The translations under genes were made by a program, and so were the position numbers. Positions 33,983-43,193 of a DNA stretch of 46,503 bases are shown in pieces (positions within the stretch are counted from its first letter, which is position 1; every line of letters starts with the position of its first letter). The notes under the pieces are model-generated. The model was given only the letters and a program-made list of their open reading frames with translations. It ran no database searches and was not told the origin of the DNA. Source of the stretch: Bacteroidota bacterium (GTDB lineage Bacteria; Bacteroidota; Bacteroidia; Bacteroidales; B39-G9); contig JADFUR010000112.1 in assembly GCA_015222055.1 (NCBI GenBank), positions 1-46,503 on the forward strand, given 5' to 3'.

Positions 33983-34600
33983 ATGAAACATTTATTAAAT
34001 TTTGCGACAGTAATGCTTTTGGGCGTTACTTTGGTCTTCTCTTCATGCGACAAGGATGACGACCCTGAACCTGAGAACAATGATGTTGTTTCAGGAACAA
34101 TAACAATTAATGCAACTGCTTATGATAAGTGGATATATTTTTCTTTTGCTAATGAAAAAGAAGTTGAAGTTAATGATTTCTCAAATTCGTCTGACTGGGA
34201 CATAGGTTTCCACCGTCAGGATATACGAGTAAATTGTGGGAAATCAGGCACTGGTAAAGGTGGAACATATAATGCTGGTAAAGTAGATTTTGCATCATTT
34301 GCAGAAGCTCCAGAAACAGGATATCTATTAAACGATTCTATTGAAATACTTGAAGCGTTTGTGATGCCACCTGTTAAAGTTAAGGTTCCTGGCGATACTC
34401 TTTTGGCTAAATGGATTGACATAAAGTATGGACAAGCAGGACCGGAATATACTGTTAGTAATAATATTTATGTTGTTAAAACTGCTGATGCGAAATATGC
34501 TAAAATTTGGTTAAAAGATTATTTTAACGATAATTCTGAAACAGGTTATATTACAATGAAATATACTTACCAACCCGATGGAAGTAATAAACTGAAATAA
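33983..34600 (+). CDS. hmuY: HmuY-family haem-binding lipoprotein
   Basis: A 205-residue surface or periplasmic lipoprotein (signal MKHLLNFATVMLLGVTLVFSSCDKDDD, Cys22). The family core is recognisable as AYDKWIYFSFANEKEV ... SSDWDIGFHRQDIRVNCGKSG...GG. HmuY proteins bind haem and pass it to HmuR; the ligand residues of the Porphyromonas protein are two His, while homologues use Met or other residues. Only His77-78 of the FHRQD segment is obvious here, so the ligand set may differ. It is the last gene before a terminator, in an operon with the upstream receptor. Confidence 0.9.
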   Translation: MKHLLNFATVMLLGVTLVFSSCDKDDDPEPENNDVVSGTITINATAYDKWIYFSFANEKEVEVNDFSNSSDWDIGFHRQDIRVNCGKSGTGKGGTYNAGKVDFASFAEAPETGYLLNDSIEILEAFVMPPVKVKVPGDTLLAKWIDIKYGQAGPEYTVSNNIYVVKTADAKYAKIWLKDYFNDNSETGYITMKYTYQPDGSNKLK

Positions 34601-34634
34601 GGAAATAATAAATAGTAATAAGATTAAAACTTGG

Positions 34635-34664
34635 CAGAAAAGGCAGATCTTGCCTTTTCTGTTT
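34635..34664 (+). terminator. Hairpin after hmuY
   Basis: Perfect 11-bp stem CAGAAAAGGCA (34635-34645) and TGCCTTTTCTG (34651-34661) with a 5-base loop, followed by a mixed TTTCT tail. Confidence 0.8.
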
Positions 34665-34885
34665 CTCCTATGGAGATGAGTAATTTAAAATGAAAATTAA
34701 TGATTGAAAGTAATATTGATAATATTTAGTTCCTTATTTTTATTTTGTGAAATGATGTATGCGTTTTTTTTGAAATACAGGATAAATGTGATACAAAAAT
34801 AGGGCTAATACAAAATTGTCAGATATATTGTTTGAGTATATAGTAAACATAAAAATCACTACATTTAGGTATTGTATATAAAAAA

Positions 34886-34900
34886 AAGAACAGCGTTCTT
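34886..34900. promoter_or_regulatory. TetR-family operator candidate O1
   Basis: AAGAACAGCGTTCTT, arms AAGAAC/GTTCTT, 24 bases before the TetR gene's start codon. The same palindrome occurs before the ABC transporter genes (35556-35570). Confidence 0.8.
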
Positions 34901-34924
34901 TACAGTGTAAATTTTTAAGAAATT

Positions 34925-35536
34925 ATGCAGATACAAAAAGCGAATATACGAAAAATAATATTGGATGTGTCGAGAGTTGAATTTTTAGAAAAAGGATACA
35001 AAAATACATCAATGCGAACAATTGCTAAAAAATCGGGAGTTGGGCTAAGTAATACATACAATTATTTTAAAAACAAAGATGAAATTTTAAAAGAAGTATT
35101 GAAACATCTATTACAGGCTTTTGATATACTGATAGATGAACACAATAGCCCTGAATATATTAGCCTTGATATTTTTATTTCTAAAGAATATATGCAAAAG
35201 CAGATAAATATATTCGTCGAATTTATTCTTAAATATAGGGAAGAATTAAAACTTCTTCTTTTTAAGGTTCATGGTTCTTCGCTTGATAATTTTAATGAAG
35301 AATATACTAATCGTCATACAAAAATTGGGTTAGAATACATTGATAAAATGAAAGAGAAATATCCTCAAATTAATACAAATATTTCAGATTTTTTTATTCA
35401 TACTATTAGTTCATGGTGGTTGAGTATAATTGGAGAAATTGTATCGCATGATTTAAGTGATGAAAAAATAAAACAATTTATTTCAGAGTATATGGTGTAT
35501 GCAACAGCAGGATGGAAAAAAATATTGAAAATATAA
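34925..35536 (+). CDS. TetR/AcrR-family regulator
   Basis: A 203-residue TetR-type repressor. The N-terminal helix-turn-helix is clear (ILDVSRVEFLEKGYKNTS, then IAKKSGVGLSNTYNYFKNKDEIL, about residues 12-58). The C-terminal ligand domain is helical and diverged. Matching palindromes (AAGAAC n3 GTTCTT) lie 24 bases before its own start and 33 bases before the ABC operon, so self-repression and control of the transporters are likely (inference from site placement). The inducer may be haem, a siderophore or a membrane-active compound. Confidence 0.93.
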   Translation: MQIQKANIRKIILDVSRVEFLEKGYKNTSMRTIAKKSGVGLSNTYNYFKNKDEILKEVLKHLLQAFDILIDEHNSPEYISLDIFISKEYMQKQINIFVEFILKYREELKLLLFKVHGSSLDNFNEEYTNRHTKIGLEYIDKMKEKYPQINTNISDFFIHTISSWWLSIIGEIVSHDLSDEKIKQFISEYMVYATAGWKKILKI

Positions 35537-35555
35537 CCTTTTTTTTTGAACGAAT

Positions 35556-35570
35556 AAGAACACTGTTCTT
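35556..35570. promoter_or_regulatory. TetR-family operator candidate O2
   Basis: AAGAACACTGTTCTT, a perfect palindrome with 7-base arms, 32 bases before the first ABC transporter gene and 19 bases after the TetR stop. It differs from O1 at two central bases only. Confidence 0.85.
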
Positions 35571-35602
35571 TATTGAATATAAAAATAATAAATAAATAAA
35601 TT

Positions 35603-37375
35603 ATGAAAACATTATTAAAATTACAAGCTTATATGACAGGCAGAAAAGCACTTTTGCCTGGAGCATTGGCTTTGTCAGCAATCAGTACCCTTATGGGTAT
35701 GTTGCCATATATATTTATATGGCTTATTGTAAAAGAGTTATTTAATACTGGGGCAGACTATTCTCAAGTTCGTATTAATACTTATGCTTGGTGGGCTGTG
35801 GGAATGGCAATAGCAGGTGTTATATTATATTTTTTGGCTCTTACACTATCTCACTTAGCTGCATTTAGGGTAGAAACCAATATGCGAAGACTGGCGATGC
35901 GGAAAATAATACGTATGCCTTTGGGATTTTTCGATAGAAATACAAGTGGCAGTATTCGTAAAATTATTGACGATAACGCAAGTATTACTCATAGTTTTTT
36001 AGCACATCAATTACCTGACCTTGCCGGGAGTATTCTAATGCCTTTAACGGCTCTTGTATTTATTTTCGTGTTCGATTGGCACTTGGCATTAGCTTGCCTT
36101 ATCCCAATTATAATATCTATGGTGCTTATGAGCTTTATGATGGGTGGTAAAGGAAAAAAATTCATGAAAAATTATATGACATCTCTTGAAAATATGAATA
36201 CCGAAGCGGTGGAATATGTTAGAGGGATACCTGTAGTAAAGGTTTTTCAGCAATCAGTTTTTTCATTTAAAAATTTTCATAATAGTATTATTCAATACAA
36301 AAATATGGTATTTGAATATACAAAAATTTGGGAAAACCCAATGTCAATTAATATGGTAATTATTAATGGTTTCGTATTTTTTTTAGTTCCCGTAGCCATT
36401 TTATTAATTGGATATTCTGGTAATTATACACTTGTGTTGGTCAACCTGTTTTTCTATATTTTAATAACTCCTGTTTTTGCCCAAAGCATGATGAAGAGTA
36501 TGTATATGAACCAAGCTTTGGGACAAGCAAAAGAAGCAGTAAACAGAATGGAAAAATTAACAGATGTAGAACCGCTTCCTGTATTGAATAATCCCAAAAC
36601 CATAACAGGACATGATATTTGTTTTAAGAATGTGTCGTTTATTTACCCCGGAGCTAAACAAAAGGCAATAGATAATATTAGTTTTATTATTCCCAAAGGA
36701 AAGACCGTAGCATTGGTAGGAGCATCAGGCAGTGGAAAAACAACTATTGCAAGACTCGTTCCCCGTTTTTGGGATGCTGACACCGGAAAAGTTTGCATTG
36801 GAGGAACAGATGTAAAAGAGATTGATCAAAAAGAATTGATGAATAATGTTTCGTTTGTTTTCCAAAACACCAAATTATTTAAAACAAGCTTGCTTGGAAA
36901 TATCAAATACGGTAATCTGGATGCATCAAACGAAGAGGTGGAAAGAGCCGTAGATTTGGCACAATGTCGTGAAATTATTTGCAAATTACCCGATGGATTA
37001 AACACCAAAATAGGTGTAGAAGGTACCTATCTTTCGGGAGGCGAACAGCAACGTATTGCATTGGCACGTGCTATTCTAAAAGATGCACCTATTGTGGTGT
37101 TAGACGAAGCAACTGCTTTTACTGACCCCGAGAACGAATATTTAATACAAAAGGCTCTGGGAAAACTCACCAAAGGCAAAACAGTACTTCTTATTGCTCA
37201 TAGGCTTACCAGTGTAATGGATGCAGACATTATCCTTGTAATAGACAAAAGTAAAATTGCAGAGCAGGGAAATCATTATGAATTACTTAACAAACAAGGA
37301 ATCTACTCAAAAATGTGGAATGAATATCAACAATCAATAAAATGGACTATAGGAAAGGAGATTCAATATGTATAA
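35603..37375 (+). CDS. ABC transporter permease/ATPase subunit 1 (IrtAB/YbtPQ-like)
   Basis: A 590-residue half-transporter with an N-terminal six-helix type IV membrane domain (about 15-310) and a C-terminal ATPase: Walker A GASGSGKTT (373-381), Q-loop SFVFQNTKLF, signature YLSGGEQQRIALARA, Walker B/D-loop IVVLDEATAFTDPENE, and H-loop IAHR. The sequence TAFTDPENE in place of the usual TSxLD is characteristic of the IrtB/YbtQ-like subgroup, which includes exporter-fold ABC proteins that import siderophores. It overlaps the next gene by eight bases, so a heterodimer is expected. Context (haem uptake genes upstream, TetR control) favours iron-chelate or haem transport, while drug export remains possible. 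Confidence 0.9.
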   Translation: MKTLLKLQAYMTGRKALLPGALALSAISTLMGMLPYIFIWLIVKELFNTGADYSQVRINTYAWWAVGMAIAGVILYFLALTLSHLAAFRVETNMRRLAMRKIIRMPLGFFDRNTSGSIRKIIDDNASITHSFLAHQLPDLAGSILMPLTALVFIFVFDWHLALACLIPIIISMVLMSFMMGGKGKKFMKNYMTSLENMNTEAVEYVRGIPVVKVFQQSVFSFKNFHNSIIQYKNMVFEYTKIWENPMSINMVIINGFVFFLVPVAILLIGYSGNYTLVLVNLFFYILITPVFAQSMMKSMYMNQALGQAKEAVNRMEKLTDVEPLPVLNNPKTITGHDICFKNVSFIYPGAKQKAIDNISFIIPKGKTVALVGASGSGKTTIARLVPRFWDADTGKVCIGGTDVKEIDQKELMNNVSFVFQNTKLFKTSLLGNIKYGNLDASNEEVERAVDLAQCREIICKLPDGLNTKIGVEGTYLSGGEQQRIALARAILKDAPIVVLDEATAFTDPENEYLIQKALGKLTKGKTVLLIAHRLTSVMDADIILVIDKSKIAEQGNHYELLNKQGIYSKMWNEYQQSIKWTIGKEIQYV

Positions 37376-39098
37376 TATATTAGAAAAACGATTTGCATTA
37401 ACACACAAAGGGGCAAAAGATTTTACCAAAGGGATTTTTTTTACAACTCTTCTTGACATAGCATTAATGCTTCCGGCAATTTTCGTTTTTTTGTTTCTTG
37501 AAGATTACCTTATACCTGTTATAAACCCTTCGGCTACCGTTGCCAATGGTTTGTGGTACTATATTTTACTTGGTGTAATATTTATGTTGATAATGTGGGT
37601 TATTGCCCGGTTTCAATATCGAAACACATATACTACCGTATATGACGAAAGTGCCAATCGACGTATTTCTTTGGCTGAAAAGCTACGCAAACTACCTTTG
37701 GCTTTTTTTGGAGAGAAAAATTTATCAGACCTTACGGCAACTATAATGGACGACAGTACCGAGCTGGAACATACATTTTCACATGCAGTACCGCAATTAC
37801 TTGCTTCAATTATAAGTATGGTATTGATTGGAATAGGAATGTTTTTTTACAATTGGCAACTATCTCTGGCTTTGTTTTGGGTAGTTCCTTTAGCTACAGT
37901 TGTGCTTCTTATATCTAAGAGATTTTTATATAAAGAATTTCAAATTAATTATCAAGATAAAAGAAATGTAAGTGAGCAAATCCAGGAAGGATTGGATACC
38001 ATACAGGATATAAAATCCTATAACAGTGAAGATACTTATTTAAACGAGTTAAACCAAAGGCTAAATATTTATGAAAAACAATTAATAAAAGGAGAGCTAC
38101 TGGCAGGAGGGCTTGTGAATTCTTCACAGAGTTTATTAAAATTGGGATTAGTAAGTGTTATTATTGTCGGAGTACAACTTCTTTCGGCTGGGACAATTGA
38201 TTTGTTTATGTATCTTATATTCTTGGTGATTGCTACGCGAATTTATAATCCAATAAATGAAGTGTTTAATAATTTGGCAGCCTTATTTTATCTTGATATT
38301 CGTATTAAAAGGATGAACGAGATGGCAGCTTTGCCAATTCAGCAAGGTAAAACCAATTTTAAACCACAGAATTTTGATATTGTATTCGACGATGTAAGTT
38401 TTTCATACGAAACAGGTAAGCAAGTTTTACAAAATGTTTCGTTTACAGCTAAACAAGGAGAAGTAACCGCATTGGTTGGACCATCAGGAGGAGGGAAAAG
38501 TACTTCAGCTAAACTTGCAGCCCGGTTTTGGGATATAGATTCAGGGGAAATTTTGTTAGGAAATCAAAATATTAGCGAAATAGAACCAGAAACTTTACTA
38601 CAAAATTATTCGGTTGTTTTTCAGGATGTAATGCTATTTAATGCCAGTGTAGTGGACAATATTCGTATAGGAAGGAAAGATGCTACTGATGAAGAAATAA
38701 AACAAGTAGCAAAATTGGCACAATGCGATGAGTTTATTAATAAAATGCCAGATAGATACCAAACAATAATTGGAGAAAATGGTGACACTCTTTCTGGTGG
38801 TGAACGTCAACGTATTTCCATAGCTCGTGCTTTGCTGAAAGATGCACCTATCGTGTTGTTGGATGAAGCCACCGCCTCGCTTGATGTTGAAAATGAAACT
38901 AAAATACAAGCAGGTATTTCAGAATTAATACGAAACAAAACAGTAATAGTCATAGCTCATCGTATGCGTACTGTAGCCAATGCGGATAAGATAGTCGTAT
39001 TGGAAAGTGGAAAAGTTGCAGAAAGTGGAAATCCCGAAAATTTGAAGTTGAAAAATGGAGTGTTTGCGAAAATGGTAGATAGACAAATGGCAAGGTAG
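37368..39098 (+). CDS. ABC transporter permease/ATPase subunit 2 (IrtAB/YbtPQ-like)
   Basis: A 576-residue half-transporter partner of the preceding protein. It has a membrane domain (about 20-310), Walker A GPSGGGKST (about 371-379), VVFQDVMLF, signature TLSGGERQRISIARA, Walker B IVLLDEATASLDVENE, and IAHRM. Here the D-loop reads SLD, normal in contrast to subunit 1, so the two nucleotide sites differ, as often seen in heterodimeric exporter-fold ABCs. Start ATG lies inside the upstream gene (eight-base overlap), indicating coupled translation. Confidence 0.9.
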   Translation: MYNILEKRFALTHKGAKDFTKGIFFTTLLDIALMLPAIFVFLFLEDYLIPVINPSATVANGLWYYILLGVIFMLIMWVIARFQYRNTYTTVYDESANRRISLAEKLRKLPLAFFGEKNLSDLTATIMDDSTELEHTFSHAVPQLLASIISMVLIGIGMFFYNWQLSLALFWVVPLATVVLLISKRFLYKEFQINYQDKRNVSEQIQEGLDTIQDIKSYNSEDTYLNELNQRLNIYEKQLIKGELLAGGLVNSSQSLLKLGLVSVIIVGVQLLSAGTIDLFMYLIFLVIATRIYNPINEVFNNLAALFYLDIRIKRMNEMAALPIQQGKTNFKPQNFDIVFDDVSFSYETGKQVLQNVSFTAKQGEVTALVGPSGGGKSTSAKLAARFWDIDSGEILLGNQNISEIEPETLLQNYSVVFQDVMLFNASVVDNIRIGRKDATDEEIKQVAKLAQCDEFINKMPDRYQTIIGENGDTLSGGERQRISIARALLKDAPIVLLDEATASLDVENETKIQAGISELIRNKTVIVIAHRMRTVANADKIVVLESGKVAESGNPENLKLKNGVFAKMVDRQMAR

Positions 39099-39171
39099 AG
39101 CATTATAGTTCAAAGTATAATGTTTAAAAGAAGAATATGAAAATAATATTTTACAATAAAAAAAGTATAAA

Positions 39172-41529
39172 ATGAAAATACAAAAAATAAACAATTGGTT
39201 CGAGAAAAGAACTATTGGAATCATTCGAAAAAGATGGTTAATTATTGCCCTGTTTATTGCAATTGTATCAATAGGATTTAATGGATTAAGAAGTTTGAAA
39301 ATAGAATCATCATGGGAGGATTTCTTTTTAGAAGATGATCCTGTTTTAGTAAAATCTGAAGAGTTCAAGGAGATTTTCGGAAACGATTATTTTGTGGCTG
39401 TGCTTACCGAATGTAATAACTCTTTTACAAAAAAATCGTTGGAGCTTATACGTGAATTATCTAATGAGTTGATGGATAGCCTTTCGTATGCCGAAAAAAT
39501 AAGCTCTCTTACAGATATTGAGTTTATGACAGGAACCGAATTCGGGATGAGAATAGAACAAATTGTTCCTGAAATAATTCCTTCAGATAAGCAATCACTG
39601 CAAAAAATAAAAGATAAAGCATATAGCAAACCTGAAATTGCAGAACGACTTATTTCTAAAGATGGAAAATTTACATGGATTATTCTTAAGCTTCGAACGT
39701 TTCCCGAGGTCGAGATTGGGAGCAAAGAATCAAATTCAATGACTCCTGATATGTTAACAGGTTTTGAAGTAGAAAAGATAATCACAAAAGAAAAATACAA
39801 AACTATCTCGCCAAGAGCAACCGGAATGCCTTATGTTTCATACAAGAAACAGAATTATTTTGGAAAAGAAGCCGGAAAAATAATGGGAATGGCTTTACTA
39901 CTTGCCATAATTGTTTTAATATTAGCTACAAAATCTTTCAGGGGTGTTTTTGTTCCGTTGATAACATCAATTAGTTCTATTGTTATAGTTTATGGAGCGT
40001 TAGGATATATGGGTTATTCCATAGATAGTGGAATGATAAGCATTCCTATTTTGCTCTCATTGGCTGTTGCCATAGCTTATAACATTCATGTATTTACGTT
40101 TTTTAAGAGAAATTTTTTTATTCATGGTAAACGTAAAAAAGCAGTAATTGAAGCTGTTAGTGAGATGGGATGGCCAATTTTGTTTTCGGCACTTACCACT
40201 ATGGGAGCTTTGCTTACATTCCTAATTATTCCCATGCGTCCACTTCGTTTTGTTGGTTTTGCTACTGCTAGCTGTGTGCTTATAACATTTGTTATTGTTA
40301 TTTTATTAATGCCAGCATTATTAAGTTTTGGAAAAAATAGAGCTCCGCATCCAGCATTAAAAGAAAAAGGAGGTCGTTGGTTAGATTTGAAATTAGGGAA
40401 ATTGGGTAATTTTGTTTTAGCATATCCAAAATCTATAATAATTGTTTCAGTTGTTATTATTGGTATTCTTATTATTGGTGCAACAAAAGTAGAATCTGCT
40501 TTTGACATTGAAAAAACAATGGGAAGGAATATCCCGTATGTAGATGATTTGCTCGATATTAGCGAATCTGAATTAGGATCTCTTTATTCTTATGATTTAT
40601 TAATAGAATTTAATGATGATGGTGCAGCCAAAAAACCTGAAAATCTTAATAAATTTGAGGAAGTTGTGGCTTATGCCGAAAGCTTTTCTCTTACTAAAAG
40701 AACGTCTTCAATTCTTAATATTATAAAAGACCTAAACCAAACATTAAACGAAAATAACGAAGTTTTTTATCGTGTTCCCGCTAATAAAAGGCAGGTAGCA
40801 CAGATGCTTCTGCTTTACGAAAATTCGGGAGGAACAGAAGCGGAATATTGGATAGATTACGATTATCGTCGTCTTAGACTTATGGTGGAAATTAGTACAT
40901 TTAATTCAGGCGAAGCCGAAAGAGAATTAATTGATATTCAGAAAATGGCAAGTGTATTATTCCCCGAAGCTCAGGTTACTGTTGTTGGTAATCTTCCTCA
41001 GTTTACGACCATGATGCAATATGTTGTAAAAGGACAGGTTCAGTCGTTTGCTTTTGCATTAATTGTAATAATGGTTCTTTTAATGATTGTATTTGGAAGT
41101 ATTCGTACAGGGCTTGTAGGTTTAATTCCAAATATTGCCCCCGCAATTGCTGTTGGTGGTGTTATGGGCTGGTTCGGTATTCCTTTAGATATGATGACCG
41201 CTACAATTATTCCCATGATTCTTGGTTTAGCAGTAGATGATACAATTCATTTTATTAATCATGGTCAATTAGAGTTTAACCGAACTAATAGTTATGATAA
41301 ATCAATTATTAAAACTTTTAAAACAGTTGGTGTTGCTCTTGTGCTTTCAACCATTGTGATTTCATCCAATTTTTTGGTTTACACAACATCTACAGCAAAT
41401 CAGTTTATAAACCTCGGAATACTTGCTGTTATTGGAATGCTTGCAGCATTAGTTGCTGATTTATTTATTACTCCAATTTTGTTTAAATGGTTTAAAATAT
41501 TTGGAAAAGAAGAGCGTATTAATGGATAA
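39172..41529 (+). CDS. RND/MMPL-family transporter
   Basis: A 785-residue inner-membrane protein with duplicated halves: a first membrane helix (about 20-38), a periplasmic loop, a five-helix block (about 235-395). A helix near 415, a second periplasmic loop and a second five-helix block (about 620-780) follow. The MMPL/patched-like fold is evident from ILLSLAVAIAYNIHVFTFFKR and MILGLAVDDTIHFINHG (the Asp-Asp in the second half is the proton-relay type; the first half lacks it). Without an adaptor protein gene nearby it is not an AcrB-type efflux pump. Relatives (HpnN-like) move lipids to the outer membrane. The downstream LolA-like protein supports such a role (inference). Confidence 0.88.
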   Translation: MKIQKINNWFEKRTIGIIRKRWLIIALFIAIVSIGFNGLRSLKIESSWEDFFLEDDPVLVKSEEFKEIFGNDYFVAVLTECNNSFTKKSLELIRELSNELMDSLSYAEKISSLTDIEFMTGTEFGMRIEQIVPEIIPSDKQSLQKIKDKAYSKPEIAERLISKDGKFTWIILKLRTFPEVEIGSKESNSMTPDMLTGFEVEKIITKEKYKTISPRATGMPYVSYKKQNYFGKEAGKIMGMALLLAIIVLILATKSFRGVFVPLITSISSIVIVYGALGYMGYSIDSGMISIPILLSLAVAIAYNIHVFTFFKRNFFIHGKRKKAVIEAVSEMGWPILFSALTTMGALLTFLIIPMRPLRFVGFATASCVLITFVIVILLMPALLSFGKNRAPHPALKEKGGRWLDLKLGKLGNFVLAYPKSIIIVSVVIIGILIIGATKVESAFDIEKTMGRNIPYVDDLLDISESELGSLYSYDLLIEFNDDGAAKKPENLNKFEEVVAYAESFSLTKRTSSILNIIKDLNQTLNENNEVFYRVPANKRQVAQMLLLYENSGGTEAEYWIDYDYRRLRLMVEISTFNSGEAERELIDIQKMASVLFPEAQVTVVGNLPQFTTMMQYVVKGQVQSFAFALIVIMVLLMIVFGSIRTGLVGLIPNIAPAIAVGGVMGWFGIPLDMMTATIIPMILGLAVDDTIHFINHGQLEFNRTNSYDKSIIKTFKTVGVALVLSTIVISSNFLVYTTSTANQFINLGILAVIGMLAALVADLFITPILFKWFKIFGKEERING

Positions 41530-41596
41530 TGGATGGTTAAGATACCTTAGAAACTATCAATTATCCTTTTTTAAATTTTAATCAGAAAGGAAAAAT

Positions 41597-42136
41597 ATGT
41601 TTGAATTAGATTTTACAATAAAAAGTGCTTGGATATTAAGCCTTATATTTTTATTGGTTTCTTATCTCCCAATTATTTTTGGTGGAAAAGGAGCAAAACG
41701 CTTAGTGGATTTTTCATGGATGAATAGAAAGGGTAAACAATTATCAGTTTTAATTATGATCCTTTTTATATTTATGCTTGTTGCCCCCGTATTTCTAGAG
41801 ATAACTAGTAACCCTGTTCTACTAATAGTAGGTTTTGCCTTTTTTACGATAGGCTGTATTTTTATTTTAATCAGTTACCTAAATTATTTCACAACTCTTT
41901 TGGGGCAATTAATCACAAAAGGAATGTATAAAGTTTCTCGTAATCCTATTTATGTATTCTCATTAGTTGCTCTTATTGGAATCGCCATTTTAAGCGAATC
42001 GTTTCTATTGGGTTTACTGTTGCTCCTATATTCTATTATTCAACACCCTATTATTAAAGAAGAAGAACGATTTTGTAAAGAGAATTTTCGTGAAGAATAC
42101 ATACAATATAAAAACAAAACTAGAAGATATTTATAA
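41597..42136 (+). CDS. ICMT/PEMT-type integral membrane methyltransferase
   Basis: A 179-residue membrane protein with about five hydrophobic segments and a C-terminal isoprenylcysteine/phospholipid methyltransferase motif ([22 protein letters not shown], about 114-135, then [24 protein letters not shown], the usual EE-x4-x-F-G-x-x-Y-x-x-Y-x-x-x-V-x-R-x family ending). Such enzymes methylate lipids or prenylated substrates with S-adenosylmethionine. It is placed between the RND and LolA-like genes, hinting that it modifies the lipid handled by them. A GGA-type ribosome site (AAAGGAAA) is present just upstream. Confidence 0.85.
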   Translation: MFELDFTIKSAWILSLIFLLVSYLPIIFGGKGAKRLVDFSWMNRKGKQLSVLIMILFIFMLVAPVFLEITSNPVLLIVGFAFFTIGCIFILISYLNYFTTLLGQLITKGMYKVSRNPIYVFSLVALIGIAILSESFLLGLLLLLYSIIQHPIIKEEERFCKENFREEYIQYKNKTRRYL

Positions 42137-42156
42137 ACAAATCAAATTTCAAAACA

Positions 42157-42954
42157 ATGAATAGATTAAAAACTATAACAGGAGTTGCAATTCTAATTGC
42201 AATATTTATAATGAGTAGCACAACAATTTTTGCACAAAACTTTATAGGAAAGCAGATAATGCAAAAAGTAAAAGATCGTCCCGATGGAGATACTCGTTAT
42301 GCCGAAATGACAATGAAATTAATTAACAAAAGAAATAGAGTAAGGGAACGAAAAGTAAAATCTTATTCAATGGATATTGGAGAAGATAAAAAAACAATTA
42401 TGTTTTTTCAGTATCCCGGAGATGTAAAAGGTACGGGTTTCTTAACTTGGGATTACGATGAAATAGGTAAAAATGATGACAAATGGTTATATCTGCCGGC
42501 AATGAAAAAAACTCGCCGAATTAGCGGTTCCTCAGCTAAGAAAGATTATTTTATGGGAACAGATTTTACTTACGATGATATGGGAAGTCGTAATATTGAC
42601 GAAGATAGTCATAAATTTACCAGAGAAGAAAATATTGACGGACATAAGTGCTGGGTAATTGAATCTACATCTAAAGACAAACAAGATGTTTTTTCAAAAA
42701 AAATTACATGGATTCGACAAGATTGTTTTATTGCTCTAAAAGTTGAGTATTACGATAAACTTCAAAAGTTGCAAAGAAGATTACTTTTGTCAGACATTAA
42801 AAAGGTTGACGGATTTTGGCAAGCACAGAAGTTACATATGAGTAATGTTCAAACCAAGCATCAAACAGAGATAAGCATTGCAAATACTAAATATAATATA
42901 TCTGTAAATGAAGAAGCTTTTACGGTTTCTAATTTAGAGAGGGGCGATTTTTAA
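42157..42954 (+). CDS. LolA-like outer-membrane lipoprotein-sorting family protein
   Basis: A 265-residue periplasmic protein with a signal peptide (about 1-27, ending IFAQN). It matches the LolA-like 'outer membrane lipoprotein-sorting protein' family (PF17131): [81 protein letters not shown]. The family is usually encoded next to MMPL/RND transporters and is thought to carry hydrophobic cargo across the periplasm. It is not the housekeeping LolA. It starts 20 bases after the methyltransferase gene, so co-transcription is near certain. Confidence 0.9.
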   Translation: MNRLKTITGVAILIAIFIMSSTTIFAQNFIGKQIMQKVKDRPDGDTRYAEMTMKLINKRNRVRERKVKSYSMDIGEDKKTIMFFQYPGDVKGTGFLTWDYDEIGKNDDKWLYLPAMKKTRRISGSSAKKDYFMGTDFTYDDMGSRNIDEDSHKFTREENIDGHKCWVIESTSKDKQDVFSKKITWIRQDCFIALKVEYYDKLQKLQRRLLLSDIKKVDGFWQAQKLHMSNVQTKHQTEISIANTKYNISVNEEAFTVSNLERGDF

Positions 42955-42997
42955 GAATAAATAAGGAATTATGGATTAATGAAGTCCTTATTTATTC
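42955..42997 (+). terminator. Inverted repeat/terminator after the LolA-like gene
   Basis: GAATAAATAAGGA (42955-42967) and TCCTTATTTATTC (42985-42997) are a perfect 13-bp stem with a 17-base loop. AT-rich, with no T run, so it may be partial. Confidence 0.65.
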
Positions 42998-42999
42998 TT

Positions 43000-43062
43000 G
43001 AACTTTGTGTGCCTTGTGAGTTTTTGTGTTTAGGGTTTTTCCTTAAAGGGTGCACAAAGTTC
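43000..43062. repeat. GAACTTTGTG inverted repeat element
   Basis: Arms GAACTTTGTG (43000-43009) and CACAAAGTTC (43053-43062) are perfect over 10 bp and surround a GT-rich core. The shape is that of a short palindromic intergenic repeat family seen in many Bacteroidota genomes. Confidence 0.7.
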
Positions 43063-43193
43063 ATCACCAAGTAAAGAAATCTAAAGCATAATTCTAATTT
43101 ATGAACGGCTTTGATACTCATTGTTGTGAAATTTTGTAAAGGTGAGTAATTATTCAGCTTAGTTCGTAATTAATAAATTATATAAAGCAAAAC

